Below are positions 43,985-52,887 of a stretch of DNA of 64,000 bases, piece after piece (the stretch's first letter is position 1; each line of letters starts with the position of its first letter). A program made the translations under genes and the position numbers. Source of the stretch: Methylobacter sp. KS41. GTDB lineage: Bacteria; Pseudomonadota; Gammaproteobacteria; Methylococcales; Methylomonadaceae. The notes below the pieces were generated by a model that was given only the letters and a program-made list of their open reading frames with translations, ran no database searches and was not told the origin of the DNA. The stretch is taken from NCBI GenBank assembly GCA_002862125.1, contig PHSP01000001.1, positions 496,001 through 560,000 of the forward strand. The letters are read 5' to 3'.

Positions 43985-44266
43985 CTATAGCACGCCACGC
44001 TCTATCTCTTCCAGATAAATGAACTCGGGGGCTTTTACGCCGGCCTTTTTCCTGATTTCCACCAATTCTTCGGACTCGAAGAAGCGGCGGGCATTGTCTA
44101 GCGAAGACCACGCCGAGAAATGGACGATGTTATTCGCATCGTTGTCATAGCGCAGTAACTGGTAACTGATTTCTCCGGCGAGTTTTCTTATGTCCGCCGC
44201 TTGGTCAAAAACTGCCTTCCAGGCCGGATAAGACTCAACCGCATGAATGATTAAAACGTGTTGCAT
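43985..44266 (-). CDS. Small dimeric alpha-beta-barrel protein
   Basis: A 93-residue protein (MQHVLIIHAVESYPAWKAVFDQAADIRK...) with the pattern of the antibiotic-biosynthesis-monooxygenase-like barrel: a VESYPAWKAVFD strand and helix and an FSAWSSLDNARRFFES repeat. No catalytic role can be named. It lies 41 bp after the DinB-like gene on the same strand, with GGACACA upstream. Confidence 0.72.
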   Translation of the reverse strand: MQHVLIIHAVESYPAWKAVFDQAADIRKLAGEISYQLLRYDNDANNIVHFSAWSSLDNARRFFESEELVEIRKKAGVKAPEFIYLEEIERGVL

Positions 44267-44306
44267 TGTGTGTCCTTAGTAAATAGTTGATGGTCAGTAG
44301 AATTCA

Positions 44307-44840
44307 CTACACATTTGGAATAATGACTACCAAATCTGTAATGCCAACATCCAAACCCGACTGTGATAACAAGGTTGTGACCTGGCCTCGGTGATGTGTT
44401 TGATGATTAAAAACATGCATGAACAAGCTAAACAAATTCTTGGTTGCCGGTATGTGTTTTGTGTTGGTATAACTCAGCGTCTGGCTAAGTTCAGCTGCCG
44501 TAAGGGATTTTGCCAATTCCGACAATAGACTGTCCAGAAGCTTGCGATAGTCATAAAGTTCTTCGATAGTTGAAAACAGCATTACATCTAAGGATTGCGG
44601 CAGGCTCTGCTCCCGAATGAAGTTTAACTCCGGGTGGTTTTGCAACAGCGGGGCAAAGCGCTTTAACCAGATAGTGTCCGCAACCGCAATATGATTCAAG
44701 GTGCCGATGATTGAACCGAAAAAAGCGCCGCGATTTTTTGACAGCTCTTCAGCAGAAAGCTTAGCCGCCGTCTCATAGATCTTGGTATTCATCCATTCGT
44801 TGTAGTGCGCCATCAGGCATAGATGTTCGGTTATTTGCAT
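44307..44840 (-). CDS. DinB-family protein
   Basis: A 177-residue four-helix-bundle protein. The family's metal-ligand histidines appear as GTLNHIAVADTIWLKRF and HVFNHQTHHRGQVTTLLSQ. DinB-like proteins are metal-binding and related to mycothiol- or bacillithiol-dependent transferases, but most have no known function. It is the type of gene often found in cassette arrays. It is preceded by a tautomerase gene 25 bp away. Confidence 0.88.
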   Translation of the reverse strand: MQITEHLCLMAHYNEWMNTKIYETAAKLSAEELSKNRGAFFGSIIGTLNHIAVADTIWLKRFAPLLQNHPELNFIREQSLPQSLDVMLFSTIEELYDYRKLLDSLLSELAKSLTAAELSQTLSYTNTKHIPATKNLFSLFMHVFNHQTHHRGQVTTLLSQSGLDVGITDLVVIIPNV

Positions 44841-44864
44841 GGATCATCCTTAATGGCGAATGGG

Positions 44865-45254
44865 TTACACATCGATTTTGTAATTTAACATGACTTCATC
44901 ACCATGTTGCCCACGAAATCCCCAGTTACAAGCCGGACTTTCATAGATGCAAATTTCAATATCCTGATATGTAATCCCCAGTTTTTCTTGAATCCTGTCA
45001 AAAAGCAGGCGAATCAGCATTTTCTTGGTTTCTGTGGTTCTGCCTGTAATCATGGTGAATTCAATAATGGTATAGGCATCGGTTCTCCCACTTGGATAAA
45101 TCATGTTTTCCTTATCGAGCGGAAAGAAACGGTGCGCTCGCTTATCTTGAGGGAACTTTAGCGCTTCAACGACACATTCATGGATCACATCAGAAAGCTG
45201 CTGTTTTATTGGATTTAGGTTTTCTTTAATGCCGAATATTTTAACTTGTGCCAT
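44865..45254 (-). CDS. Tautomerase-family protein
   Basis: A 129-residue protein (MAQVKIFGIKENLNPIKQQLSDVIHECVVEAL...). The Met-Ala start means that the usual catalytic N-terminal proline is absent, but homologues with this architecture (EFTMITGRTTETKKMLIRLLFDRIQEKLGI) are classed with 4-oxalocrotonate-tautomerase-like proteins. The function is uncertain. The next gene upstream begins 12 bp away. Confidence 0.75.
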   Translation of the reverse strand: MAQVKIFGIKENLNPIKQQLSDVIHECVVEALKFPQDKRAHRFFPLDKENMIYPSGRTDAYTIIEFTMITGRTTETKKMLIRLLFDRIQEKLGITYQDIEICIYESPACNWGFRGQHGDEVMLNYKIDV

Positions 45255-45265
45255 TTTTGTTCCTA

Positions 45266-45889
45266 TTAAATTCCAGTTCTGACTAGCTCTGCCATTGCTA
45301 CTTGTCCGCTGGCCGTCAGCCCCTGGATAACGCTAAGCTGGTTTTGCAGCGGCTGATTCTGGCTGACTTTCCACTTGCCCGATAGCCGGGTAATGATCAT
45401 TTCAATACCTACCACCGCCCCAATCAGCTTTTCGGTAAAATCTTCCGGCGCATCCGACATAGCCCATGGATCCGGAAGCCCCGCCTCATGTTGGGCGGTC
45501 AGGGCCTCAAGCTGAGCGCGCACCCAAACAGCATCATCGATAATGCGCAGTCTACCGTAAGCATGAACCACTGTGTAATTCCAGGTCGGCACAACTTTGC
45601 CCGCCTCTTGCTTGGTCGCATACCAGGACGGACTGATATAAGCATCCGGCCCATGAAATATAGCCAACGCATCAACATCAAAATTTAGCTCATTCCAGAT
45701 CGGATTTGATCTAGCAACATGGCCTCGCAAAACGCCAAAGGATTCGGGGGTTACCGAAAGATGCAGCGGGATATGATTGGCGTTTAGACCGTTAGAACCG
45801 GTTGTTACCAGCGTCGCCAGCGATCGGGCATGCATCAGCTCGTGCATAACTCCAATATCGAGCTGTTCAAACTGTGGTGGTAAATACAT
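45266..45889 (-). CDS. PaiB-like FMN-binding protein
   Basis: A 207-residue protein of the PaiB/negative transcriptional regulator family (MYLPPQFEQLDIGVMHELMHARSLATLVT, ARSNPIWN, YISPSWYATKQEAGKVVPTWNYTVVHAYG). Bacillus PaiB affects sporulation and protease genes, while other members are flavin-binding split-barrel proteins. It is separated by 2 bp from the EthD-like gene before it. Confidence 0.9.
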   Translation of the reverse strand: MYLPPQFEQLDIGVMHELMHARSLATLVTTGSNGLNANHIPLHLSVTPESFGVLRGHVARSNPIWNELNFDVDALAIFHGPDAYISPSWYATKQEAGKVVPTWNYTVVHAYGRLRIIDDAVWVRAQLEALTAQHEAGLPDPWAMSDAPEDFTEKLIGAVVGIEMIITRLSGKWKVSQNQPLQNQLSVIQGLTASGQVAMAELVRTGI

Positions 45890-45891
45890 GG

Positions 45892-46215
45892 CTACCGGGA
45901 AAGCAGAACTTCGCTGATTTGAATAATCGGCGCTAGGTCGGTGTAATTGGGCATATCGCCTTGCAGCAAGGCAGCGTGCGGCATGAAAGCGGCGATAAAG
46001 TCTGCGGTTGAATCAAACAAAAAATGACACATCACACTATATGCGGCAGCCGTTCCCGGCATTGCGCCGCCGAGTCCGCGCTCGATTGAAACGCCTTTGA
46101 ATCCGGAATGGGCGCTCAACAATCCAATCGCCAGCGGCATGTGCGTGTCAAGGTAATAACCCATGTCGAACCAGGCGTCTTTATTGTTGGGATACAGGAT
46201 GCTGATTTTTATCAT
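45892..46215 (-). CDS. EthD-family protein, second copy
   Basis: A 107-residue EthD-like barrel protein (MIKISILYPNNKDAWFDMGYYLDTHMPLAIGLL). It overlaps the upstream NTF2-like gene by 4 bp (ATGA) and precedes the PaiB-like gene by 2 bp, so these genes are translationally coupled. The function is unknown. Confidence 0.86.
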   Translation of the reverse strand: MIKISILYPNNKDAWFDMGYYLDTHMPLAIGLLSAHSGFKGVSIERGLGGAMPGTAAAYSVMCHFLFDSTADFIAAFMPHAALLQGDMPNYTDLAPIIQISEVLLSR

Positions 46216-46583
46216 GATGGTTCCGTAAGTATTGAATAATGCGCAAAGGCTTGGATCACTTTTTGCTCCTGGTTAAAATGAAATACTTCGGCCGCCATAC
46301 GGCCCTGTGCGCCTCGGTAGCAGAGAGTGACGCTGTTTACGCCGACCAGTGTCGTTATCAATTCAAAGTGCAAATCGGGGATGAGTTGCAGCGCTTTAGC
46401 CCAATAAGCGCCAATCGCCGCTTTGCCGTGCAGAGTTCCGCTGGGCTCATCAGCCAGCTGAATGATTTTTGGCGAAGTCATGACAAAGTCGTCGGCATAG
46501 TGGGACAAGATGCGCGGCAAATCGTGGCTGTTCCACGAGTCTATCCAGTCGCTGGCAAAATGTTCGGCAAAAGTGTTGTTCAT
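46212..46583 (-). CDS. SnoaL/NTF2-like protein
   Basis: A 123-residue cone-shaped barrel protein (FASDWIDSWNSHDLPRILSHYADDFVMTSPKI, LHGKAAIGAYWAKALQLIPDLHFEL). The fold is used by polyketide cyclases and by many small binding proteins. It overlaps its neighbours by 4 bp on both sides. The substrate is unknown. Confidence 0.85.
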   Translation of the reverse strand: MNNTFAEHFASDWIDSWNSHDLPRILSHYADDFVMTSPKIIQLADEPSGTLHGKAAIGAYWAKALQLIPDLHFELITTLVGVNSVTLCYRGAQGRMAAEVFHFNQEQKVIQAFAHYSILTEPS

Positions 46584-47170
46584 GGATGATTTTTATTTAT
46601 AACTTCAATATCCGGCAAATTCTCAAACACCTGCTCTACCGTCTTGTTTTCGGTCAAGGCCTTTATCACCACTGGCAACGGCTCAGCCCAAATCTCCTGA
46701 AAGTCCCTTTCCCATGCATCGACTATCGGAAAAGCCAGTTTTTCCACAGGCGGGCAAAATTCCGCAGCGACACCCGGTTTATTGCCGCGCGCATCAACGC
46801 GATACCAGCCGTATTGTTTCAGATAAACCGCATTCAAGCCATGCAGACAATGGGGAGGGCCATCGGTCTCAATCGTCAACCGTTGGTAACAAAGCCCCGC
46901 CGGAATGGCATTGGCACGTAACAGTGCCGCCAACAAATGACTCTTGGCATAACAGTAGCCGGTTCCATTGATTAACACATCCGAGGCTATACAGGTAACC
47001 GGATTCAGCCGGTAATCCCAGCTGTGCTTGATCGCATCGCGGACGAACTCAAAGCAACGTTTCGCTATCGACTCCTCGCTAAGACAAGCTTCAGATAGCT
47101 CCGCAGCTTTGGCAATGATCAATGGATGCTTCCAGTCGATGTATTCGCTACAGGCAAGATAATGTTTCAT
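46580..47170 (-). CDS. Transglutaminase-like cysteine protease-fold protein
   Basis: A 196-residue protein with the transglutaminase-core triad in order: Cys in NGTGYCYAKSHLLAALLRA, His in HCLHGLNAVYL and Asp in WYRVDARGNK. Bacterial relatives are peptidases or amide-forming enzymes of mostly unknown substrate. It overlaps both neighbours by 4 bp and is part of the tight minus-strand operon. Confidence 0.87.
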   Translation of the reverse strand: MKHYLACSEYIDWKHPLIIAKAAELSEACLSEESIAKRCFEFVRDAIKHSWDYRLNPVTCIASDVLINGTGYCYAKSHLLAALLRANAIPAGLCYQRLTIETDGPPHCLHGLNAVYLKQYGWYRVDARGNKPGVAAEFCPPVEKLAFPIVDAWERDFQEIWAEPLPVVIKALTENKTVEQVFENLPDIEVINKNHP

Positions 47171-47562
47171 TTTGGGAGCTCCTGAAATTGTGGCAGATTA
47201 TCTGTTATATCGAACCACGGAGCTTTGCTACCAACGAAAGCATGAAGGACTGGTTTAATTTTTGGATCATCATCGAGAGTACCCAGCGGTAAGCTAAATA
47301 CAGAAGGATTGTGATCAAACCGGCTCAGAAGTGGAGAGCCACACACACCACAAAAACCACGATGATTACCTGGTGATGATTCGAAATAGGTGACCAGTTC
47401 TTCACCTTGTATCCACTTGAAATCGGATGTATTTACTCTAGCACGACTGCGGAATGCTGCACTATGAGCCTTACGACACATTGAGCAGTGACAGTTCAAC
47501 GCATCAGATAACTCGCCGATAATTTCATATTTAACGCCTCCGCAAAGACAGCTACCCTTCAT
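47167..47562 (-). CDS. GFA-family zinc protein, copy 1
   Basis: A 131-residue glutathione-dependent formaldehyde-activating (GFA)-type protein when started at MKGSCLCG (GAGG 6 nt upstream). Zinc ligands are seen as GSCLCGGVKYE, NCHCSMCRKAH and FCGVCGSPL. GFA proteins bind zinc and, in a few cases, speed the glutathione-formaldehyde reaction. Most of them have unknown substrates. A second GFA gene lies 30 bp upstream on the same strand. Confidence 0.9.
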   Translation of the reverse strand: MKGSCLCGGVKYEIIGELSDALNCHCSMCRKAHSAAFRSRARVNTSDFKWIQGEELVTYFESSPGNHRGFCGVCGSPLLSRFDHNPSVFSLPLGTLDDDPKIKPVLHAFVGSKAPWFDITDNLPQFQELPK

Positions 47563-47592
47563 GTTCAACCTCAATTTTTAATAATTCATTCA

Positions 47593-47988
47593 TCATCGCC
47601 CCGGCTGCCATTTCGGATAAGCGGGTATATTTTCGTAGTCCAGCCACGGAACATCATGCGAGGTCCAGATATGCATTTGCGTTGTCATATTCGGATTTTC
47701 ATCCAGCGTTGCGATCCTGACAATAACATGAGGCTGATTGTCCCGCTCCGCCACCAGATGAGAGCCGCATACCGAACAGAAATGGCGCAGTTTTCCTGGA
47801 GATGACTCGAAGGCTGAAAGCTTATCTTCGCCTTTCAGCCAGCGAAAATGCTCGCGGATCACGCCCGCCGTCGAGGCAAACGGCGCGGCATGCGCTTTTT
47901 GGCAAGTCCGGCAATGGCAGTGAGTGACAGGCATGTCGATGCTGTCGATTTCATATTCAATAGTTCCGCATAAACAACTGCCCTTCAT
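47593..47988 (-). CDS. GFA-family zinc protein, copy 2
   Basis: A 131-residue GFA protein with the same cysteine layout as its neighbour (GSCLCGTIEYE, HCHCRTCQKAH, FCSVCGSHL). The sequence is clearly different from copy 1, so this is an old tandem pair or two independent acquisitions. Possible substrates are C1 or aldehyde-glutathione adducts, but this is inference. Confidence 0.9.
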   Translation of the reverse strand: MKGSCLCGTIEYEIDSIDMPVTHCHCRTCQKAHAAPFASTAGVIREHFRWLKGEDKLSAFESSPGKLRHFCSVCGSHLVAERDNQPHVIVRIATLDENPNMTTQMHIWTSHDVPWLDYENIPAYPKWQPGR

Positions 47989-48015
47989 TTTAATTCTCCG
48001 TTACCCGATAAAATA

Positions 48016-48546
48016 TTAAGTAGGGTTAGCCCGTTTTTCCAAGATCTCGACTTTGAGACCGGCATGTTTTGGAATACCTACCCCAGCTGATTCCGGATAG
48101 TCGGTTATCAAGCCTGTTTTTTGATAGCCTTGTCTCAGATAGAAGGCAATGAGTTCAGCTCTGGAAGTGACAACCCCCATGATGAATTTCTCGGAAGCGA
48201 AATTCTCACTGGCATAGCTTTCTGCCTGGGCCAGCATCTGTTTCCCCAGTCCAGCGCCTTGAAATACAGAATTAACTGCCAGCATTCCGATATGACTATG
48301 GCTTTGGTCCTTCTCGACATGAACACAAGATACGATCTCAGAGCCTTTGAAGCCAACAATAATAACCGAATCCGGCATTGACAATATCGCTTCGATTTGG
48401 CTGATACGGGTCCTGCTCCCGGATACTAAATCGGATTCATGCGTCCAACCGGATACACCTGCTTCAGGGCGATACGCCTTGTTAACGAGTTGCGCTACCG
48501 CCTCGGCATCAGAATTGTGTGCCGTGCGCAATGTATCAATGAGCAT
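48016..48546 (-). CDS. GNAT-family N-acetyltransferase
   Basis: A 176-residue GNAT protein. The acetyl-CoA-binding motif is IGMLAVNSVFQGAGLGKQMLAQAESYA, preceded by IVSCVHVEK and followed by ELIAFYLRQGYQKTG. The acceptor is unknown. It overlaps the 3' end of the ketopantoate reductase-like gene by 11 bp. Confidence 0.9.
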   Translation of the reverse strand: MLIDTLRTAHNSDAEAVAQLVNKAYRPEAGVSGWTHESDLVSGSRTRISQIEAILSMPDSVIIVGFKGSEIVSCVHVEKDQSHSHIGMLAVNSVFQGAGLGKQMLAQAESYASENFASEKFIMGVVTSRAELIAFYLRQGYQKTGLITDYPESAGVGIPKHAGLKVEILEKRANPT

Positions 48547-49468
48547 GTCTTTGCCTCGTCATTTCGTATGCCTGAAGATGGGAATACGAGAGCTTAAGCA
48601 GCGGAACATTAATTCCACTTGCATCCGCCCGGCGAACCATGTCGCCAATAGTATGCTCAGCCTCTATTGGACCGCCGCGCTCGATGTCGCGCAGCATTGA
48701 TGCCGTCGAATCTGATCCTTGCTCGGAGAGCTGATTCCGGTAGACTAGCAGTTGCTCAGGATTCGGGATGCGCTGATGGACCGTAGCCACTTGTATGCAT
48801 TCCTCAAGTAATCCGGTAACAAACGACTCTCCGGAAACGGTACGCAATATGTCACCGATAGTGGCGCGCAGGGTGCAGGTGGCACCCGCAAGCGTGCAGA
48901 GAAAGATAAATTTATCCCACATATCCTGTTCGATATGACTAGAGATGACAAAGTCCACGGATGTGAAGAACAGCAACTTTGCCAGTGTAGAAACCTGCGT
49001 TGAACATGGCGTACAGCGGCTGCCTATCAGCAAACGGTTAATGCCGTTTAAATGTTTAATCTCACCTGAAGGCGACAGGGTAACGGCCAGGTGGGCGACG
49101 CCGCCCAATACCCGTTCCCGCCCAAATAAAGCATCCAACGCATCCAAATGGGCAACACCGTTTAGCAGCGGCAATAGGACGCTGTTGCCTCCTATCGCAG
49201 GTGAAATCGATTCCAGTGCCAAGTCAAAATCATAGGCTTTGCAGGCCAGAATAATCAGGTCGAAAGTGTCACCGGGGTTTTCTATGGCTGTTATGACCCG
49301 TGGCCTAACATGAATGTCGCCCAGCATGCTCGACACATAAAGTCCGCTGGCTCTAAGATTATTCGCACGCTCAGGCCGAACTAAAAAAGTCACATCGCCG
49401 CCTACACTTTGCAGCTGCGCGCCGAAATATCCGCCGATGCCGCCAGCCCCCAGGATAAGTATCCGCAT
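48536..49468 (-). CDS. 2-dehydropantoate 2-reductase-family protein
   Basis: A 310-residue ApbA/PanE-like enzyme started at MRILILGAGGIGGYFGAQL (NADPH-binding GAGGIG). The catalytic-type lysine is in LIILACKAYDFD. Segments NGVAHLDAL and the C-terminal RGGPIEAEHTIGDMVRRA match the family. True PanE reduces ketopantoate for pantothenate, but many paralogues act on other 2-oxo acids. Its place among small unrelated enzymes suggests such a paralogue. Confidence 0.85.
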   Translation of the reverse strand: MRILILGAGGIGGYFGAQLQSVGGDVTFLVRPERANNLRASGLYVSSMLGDIHVRPRVITAIENPGDTFDLIILACKAYDFDLALESISPAIGGNSVLLPLLNGVAHLDALDALFGRERVLGGVAHLAVTLSPSGEIKHLNGINRLLIGSRCTPCSTQVSTLAKLLFFTSVDFVISSHIEQDMWDKFIFLCTLAGATCTLRATIGDILRTVSGESFVTGLLEECIQVATVHQRIPNPEQLLVYRNQLSEQGSDSTASMLRDIERGGPIEAEHTIGDMVRRADASGINVPLLKLSYSHLQAYEMTRQRHAH

Positions 49469-49478
49469 TACCATGCTG

Positions 49479-49913
49479 TTACAACGCTTCCGCCAGAAGC
49501 TTTAAGGCCTGATTCATCGCGATGAAGCCTGATTTTGTGCCGCCATCAAGTTTTGACTTATAAAGTCCGACCAAAAGTCCGGAAAACTTTTCGCCTTGAA
49601 TAAAGCGCACCCTATCCTGCGAAATAGCCTCGATTTGGAAATAATGCTCGCCGTCAAAGATTCCTGGCAGCAGAAAATGTCCTAGCCAACGCAATTCCTG
49701 CTTCGGTACCGAGACAAGTATCGTAGGGTGAAACTTCATACCTTTTTCACCTGTCGGTTGAACGAATATATTTAATCGTTCACCGGTTTTAACGACCCCG
49801 CTGATCGAACGAATAAACGGATTCCACTGGGGATATGCGCTGAAGTCAGTGAGTATCGACCAGACTTGTTCCGGTGTTGCGGCTATTTCAATTTCGGTGC
49901 TGATGTCGTGCAT
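49479..49913 (-). CDS. SRPBCC-domain protein
   Basis: A 144-residue START/Bet v1-like protein (EIAATPEQVWSILTDFSAYPQWNPFIRSISG). This helix-grip fold binds hydrophobic ligands in a cavity. The substrate is unknown. It lies 10 bp upstream of the PanE-like gene on the same strand. Confidence 0.87.
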   Translation of the reverse strand: MHDISTEIEIAATPEQVWSILTDFSAYPQWNPFIRSISGVVKTGERLNIFVQPTGEKGMKFHPTILVSVPKQELRWLGHFLLPGIFDGEHYFQIEAISQDRVRFIQGEKFSGLLVGLYKSKLDGGTKSGFIAMNQALKLLAEAL

Positions 49914-49968
49914 TTTAAGTGCCCTGTTTTGGATTAATGTTGATAAAAAGATCTGCCCTCTCTAGCTT

Positions 49969-50466
49969 TTAGGAAATGGTCGCAACCAAATTTTGTCTCA
50001 TTTTACGGCCGCCCACAGGAACCAGACCATTATGCTGATAAAAACTTAATGTCCGTCCAAATTCGGGTAGCGGTGGCGTGCATAATTCTAGGCACGACCA
50101 ATCCCGCTTTTGTCCATAAGCCCTGACTTGCTCTATCAGCATTGCGCCTACACCTGAACAGCGATACTCAGGAATAACATAAAATTCCTGAATGACACCT
50201 ATCTTTCCACCTGCATAGAGCGCATAAGTCTCGGTAATGGTTGCAACCGCAACCGGAATACTCGCTGACCAGCCGATAATAGCCGTATAGTGGCCTGCCG
50301 ATAATAATTCTTCACACCGCTGAACCGTGCCATCCAAATCAATATCAAAATGTTGTGCATCAGTGCGCTCACAGATTTCCTGCGTGAGCTGGACGACCAG
50401 AGCTCCTATGATTTCTGCTTTGTCTGGTGTTGCTAGTGTAAATGCCAATCTCATTTGAATGCTCAT
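49969..50466 (-). CDS. GNAT-family N-acetyltransferase
   Basis: A 165-residue GNAT protein. The CoA-binding motif is EFYVIPEYRCSGVGAMLIEQVRAYGQ, followed by LELCTPPLPEFGRTLSFYQHNGL. A related but truncated gene is present at 55477-55830 with the same LE-x-TPPLPxF ending. It has an ATG at 50466, with no strong ribosome-binding site. Confidence 0.88.
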   Translation of the reverse strand: MSIQMRLAFTLATPDKAEIIGALVVQLTQEICERTDAQHFDIDLDGTVQRCEELLSAGHYTAIIGWSASIPVAVATITETYALYAGGKIGVIQEFYVIPEYRCSGVGAMLIEQVRAYGQKRDWSCLELCTPPLPEFGRTLSFYQHNGLVPVGGRKMRQNLVATIS

Positions 50467-50580
50467 TGGAATGATTGAGGTAATCTATTCGATACTATTT
50501 GTCATTTAAAAAAATTTATTTTTCAGATTCAGTCGCATAGGTCGACCAATAACTTTTCGTTGCCCGATATTTGATGCGCA

Positions 50581-51999
50581 TTAATACACTGACTTCAATG
50601 AAAAGATCGCCCTGTTCCGGGCAGTTACGAAAGCAGCTACGGAACGTTCCACATCAGCCACTGTCGTTGCCCATGAGCATACACTAATTCTAATGACCGG
50701 TTCGCCATTCCAGACCGATCCGCCGCACCAGCATTCCCCAGAACTTTGGATATTTTCCAGCGTTGCTTTGGTGTGTTCCGGGCTGTCGCAAGCAACAAGA
50801 ACTTGATTGAAGACCGCATCATTCAGAACACGAAAACCCTCTGCGTGTAAATTGTCGGCAAACCGTTTGGCGTGGTTGCAAAGACGATCAACCAGTTCTT
50901 CCACGCCGTCTTTGCCCAGAAATTTCAGCGTTGCCCAAAGCTCAACCGCGCGTCCGCGCCGTGACATTTCCGGTGTGTACTGCATACCGTCGCGTTGTTC
51001 ACCATGAGGAATATAGGCAGCCGTTGCCTGCATGGCTGCAACCAGAATTTCGCGATGTTTGCATAGGATAATGCCGCAATCGTAAGGAACATTAAGCGTT
51101 TTATGAGCATCGACAGCCCAAGAGTCGGCCTTGTCGATGCCTTGCGTAAGGATTTTTTTAGTGCGTGATCCTGCCGCCCAAAGACCGAATGCGCCGTCAA
51201 CGTGAACCCAGGCATTCACGCGCCGAGCGCGATCACATATTTCATCTATCGGATCAAAAGCCCCCGAGTTGACATTTCCGGCTTGGGCTATCATCAGACA
51301 ACTACTATCCAATTCGGGCATTTCGTCGGCAATCATGCACCCTTGGTTATCAGTAGGCACAATTTCAACCCGCGACTTACCAAGGCCTAACAGAGCAAGC
51401 GCTTTAAATATTGTCGCATGTGCCTGTCCACCCACAACAACGCGAAGCTTGGGCGCATCAAACAATCCGTCTACGTTCACGTCCCAACCCTGACGCTTTA
51501 ATAGTTCATTACGCCCTGCGGCAAGCCCGCAAAAATTGGCAGTTGAAGAACCTGTAACAAAACCTGCGCCGGTGCAAACGGGCAATCCCAGCAAATCAAC
51601 TAGCCATTTTTCGCAGACAGTTTCAAGTTGCGAGCTGATCGGTGACATTGCATATAAGGCGGAATTTTGATCCCACACATCCGCCAGCCATTTGGCAGCT
51701 AAAGCAACGGGAATCGAGCTTCCGGTTACAAAGCCAAAGTACCTTCCGCCCGTTTGGGTGACGGTTGCCGGTGATCCGTATTCGTGCAATATTCGCAGCA
51801 GTTCGGCAGGATTACTCGGTGCTGCCGGGAAGGGTTCGTCAAAAACAGCCAGATTTTTAATGGCCTTGTCAGATGGGAAAATATTCCGCTCATGTACGCC
51901 ATCCATATAGGCATAAGCGTAAGATTTTGCATGCTCGAATGGTTCCTTACTAAAGATTTGTGAGTACATTTCTTCTTGAGTATCCGATTTTTTTACCAT
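50581..51999 (-). CDS. PLP-dependent decarboxylase (group II, aromatic/glutamate type)
   Basis: A 472-residue enzyme of the fold-type I pyridoxal phosphate family. The cofactor lysine is K300 in SWAVDAHKTLNVPYDCG. Also seen are H194 (QAHATIFKAL, ring-stacking), D268 (WVHVDGAFGLWA) and FVTGSSTANFCGLAAGRNELL. The family decarboxylates amino acids such as aromatic amino acids, glutamate or diaminobutyrate. The exact substrate cannot be deduced. It is larger than its neighbours and stands apart by about 100 bp on each side. Confidence 0.88.
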   Translation of the reverse strand: MVKKSDTQEEMYSQIFSKEPFEHAKSYAYAYMDGVHERNIFPSDKAIKNLAVFDEPFPAAPSNPAELLRILHEYGSPATVTQTGGRYFGFVTGSSIPVALAAKWLADVWDQNSALYAMSPISSQLETVCEKWLVDLLGLPVCTGAGFVTGSSTANFCGLAAGRNELLKRQGWDVNVDGLFDAPKLRVVVGGQAHATIFKALALLGLGKSRVEIVPTDNQGCMIADEMPELDSSCLMIAQAGNVNSGAFDPIDEICDRARRVNAWVHVDGAFGLWAAGSRTKKILTQGIDKADSWAVDAHKTLNVPYDCGIILCKHREILVAAMQATAAYIPHGEQRDGMQYTPEMSRRGRAVELWATLKFLGKDGVEELVDRLCNHAKRFADNLHAEGFRVLNDAVFNQVLVACDSPEHTKATLENIQSSGECWCGGSVWNGEPVIRISVCSWATTVADVERSVAAFVTARNRAIFSLKSVY

Positions 52000-52087
52000 T
52001 CAATAATTTCTTCTTGTCTTGTTGTCAAGTACCTAAGCCAAAGCTGGACCGTGAAGTGACATAGGTTCTTTCGATCGCAATATTAAG

Positions 52088-52780
52088 TTACACACGACCA
52101 ACCACAGCCGCCAAAAATGCCGTAACCAGCGGATGCGGTTTTTTAGCAGTAGAGCGCGTTTGCGGCACGAACAGTGTCCCGATAAAAAACGGATGATCGG
52201 GTTGCTCAATGACGCGAATTTCACCTTCGGCATCGGAGCCTGAAATATTCAGTGGACCTTGCTTCAACTCATCAATGTAATCCGGATTGACCCCGAAGTT
52301 GCAGTAATAATGTTCTGTCGCTGACAAGCCTCCATAGATTGCTGCTACCTGAGACTCCGGCACAAAGTTAAGCTGCATTTCGCGCCCTGCCAGCGAACAC
52401 GCCAGTTGCGAGATGAACAGGTTTGTGGCGTACGGATCGTACTCGGCATGTTGCGCGTCCTTAAAACTGAGAACATTCCGCGCATACTCGATCACCATAT
52501 GCTGAAACCCGCCGCAAGTACCCAAACAGGGAACTTTGTTTTCCCTGGCATAACGAATCGCCCACAGCGTAAGCTCCATGCTTTTATACGGACTTCCTGG
52601 CGCAACCCATATGCCAGAATACCGTTCAAACAGCTTTGGATCGATGTCTTCCGTTGAAACCCAGTCCGCCGTTATATCCATATTCAGCAGCTTTTTAGCA
52701 TGCTCGATAGCCGCATTGGTCGAAATGTGCGGAGGGAATGTCGGCGTGTATTCACCGAGCAACGCTATAGCCTTAATCAT
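52088..52780 (-). CDS. CTP-synthase-like class I glutamine amidotransferase domain protein
   Basis: A 230-residue stand-alone glutaminase-type protein. The nucleophile is C89 in CLGTCGGFQHMVIEYARN, and the C-terminal HPFFIGTLFVPQ resembles the CTP synthase glutaminase end. The protein lacks a synthetase domain. Members annotated as 'CTP synthase C-terminal region-related' have no proven function. Confidence 0.82.
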   Translation of the reverse strand: MIKAIALLGEYTPTFPPHISTNAAIEHAKKLLNMDITADWVSTEDIDPKLFERYSGIWVAPGSPYKSMELTLWAIRYARENKVPCLGTCGGFQHMVIEYARNVLSFKDAQHAEYDPYATNLFISQLACSLAGREMQLNFVPESQVAAIYGGLSATEHYYCNFGVNPDYIDELKQGPLNISGSDAEGEIRVIEQPDHPFFIGTLFVPQTRSTAKKPHPLVTAFLAAVVGRV

Positions 52781-52800
52781 ACCGTTTATTTTCCTGAGCT

Positions 52801-52887
52801 GCCTAACGTGATAATTGTGTTTATTAAATTAAGCAAAAACCAATAAAATATGACCGCCGGTTTATACCGGAATAGCCAAGATTAGAT
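52801..52887 (-). repeat. attC-like site downstream of the cupin gene
   Basis: Read on the minus strand, it starts with ATCTAAT (overlapping the cupin stop codon) and ends with GTTAGGC, which fits the integron R' consensus GTTRRRY. Length is 87 bp. An inner CCGGTATAAACCGG stem is present. The R'' box has one mismatch. Confidence 0.5.

Noticed and set aside
50467-50580. Possible attC between the GNAT and decarboxylase genes
   Set aside because: No pair of core boxes or paired inner arms could be found.
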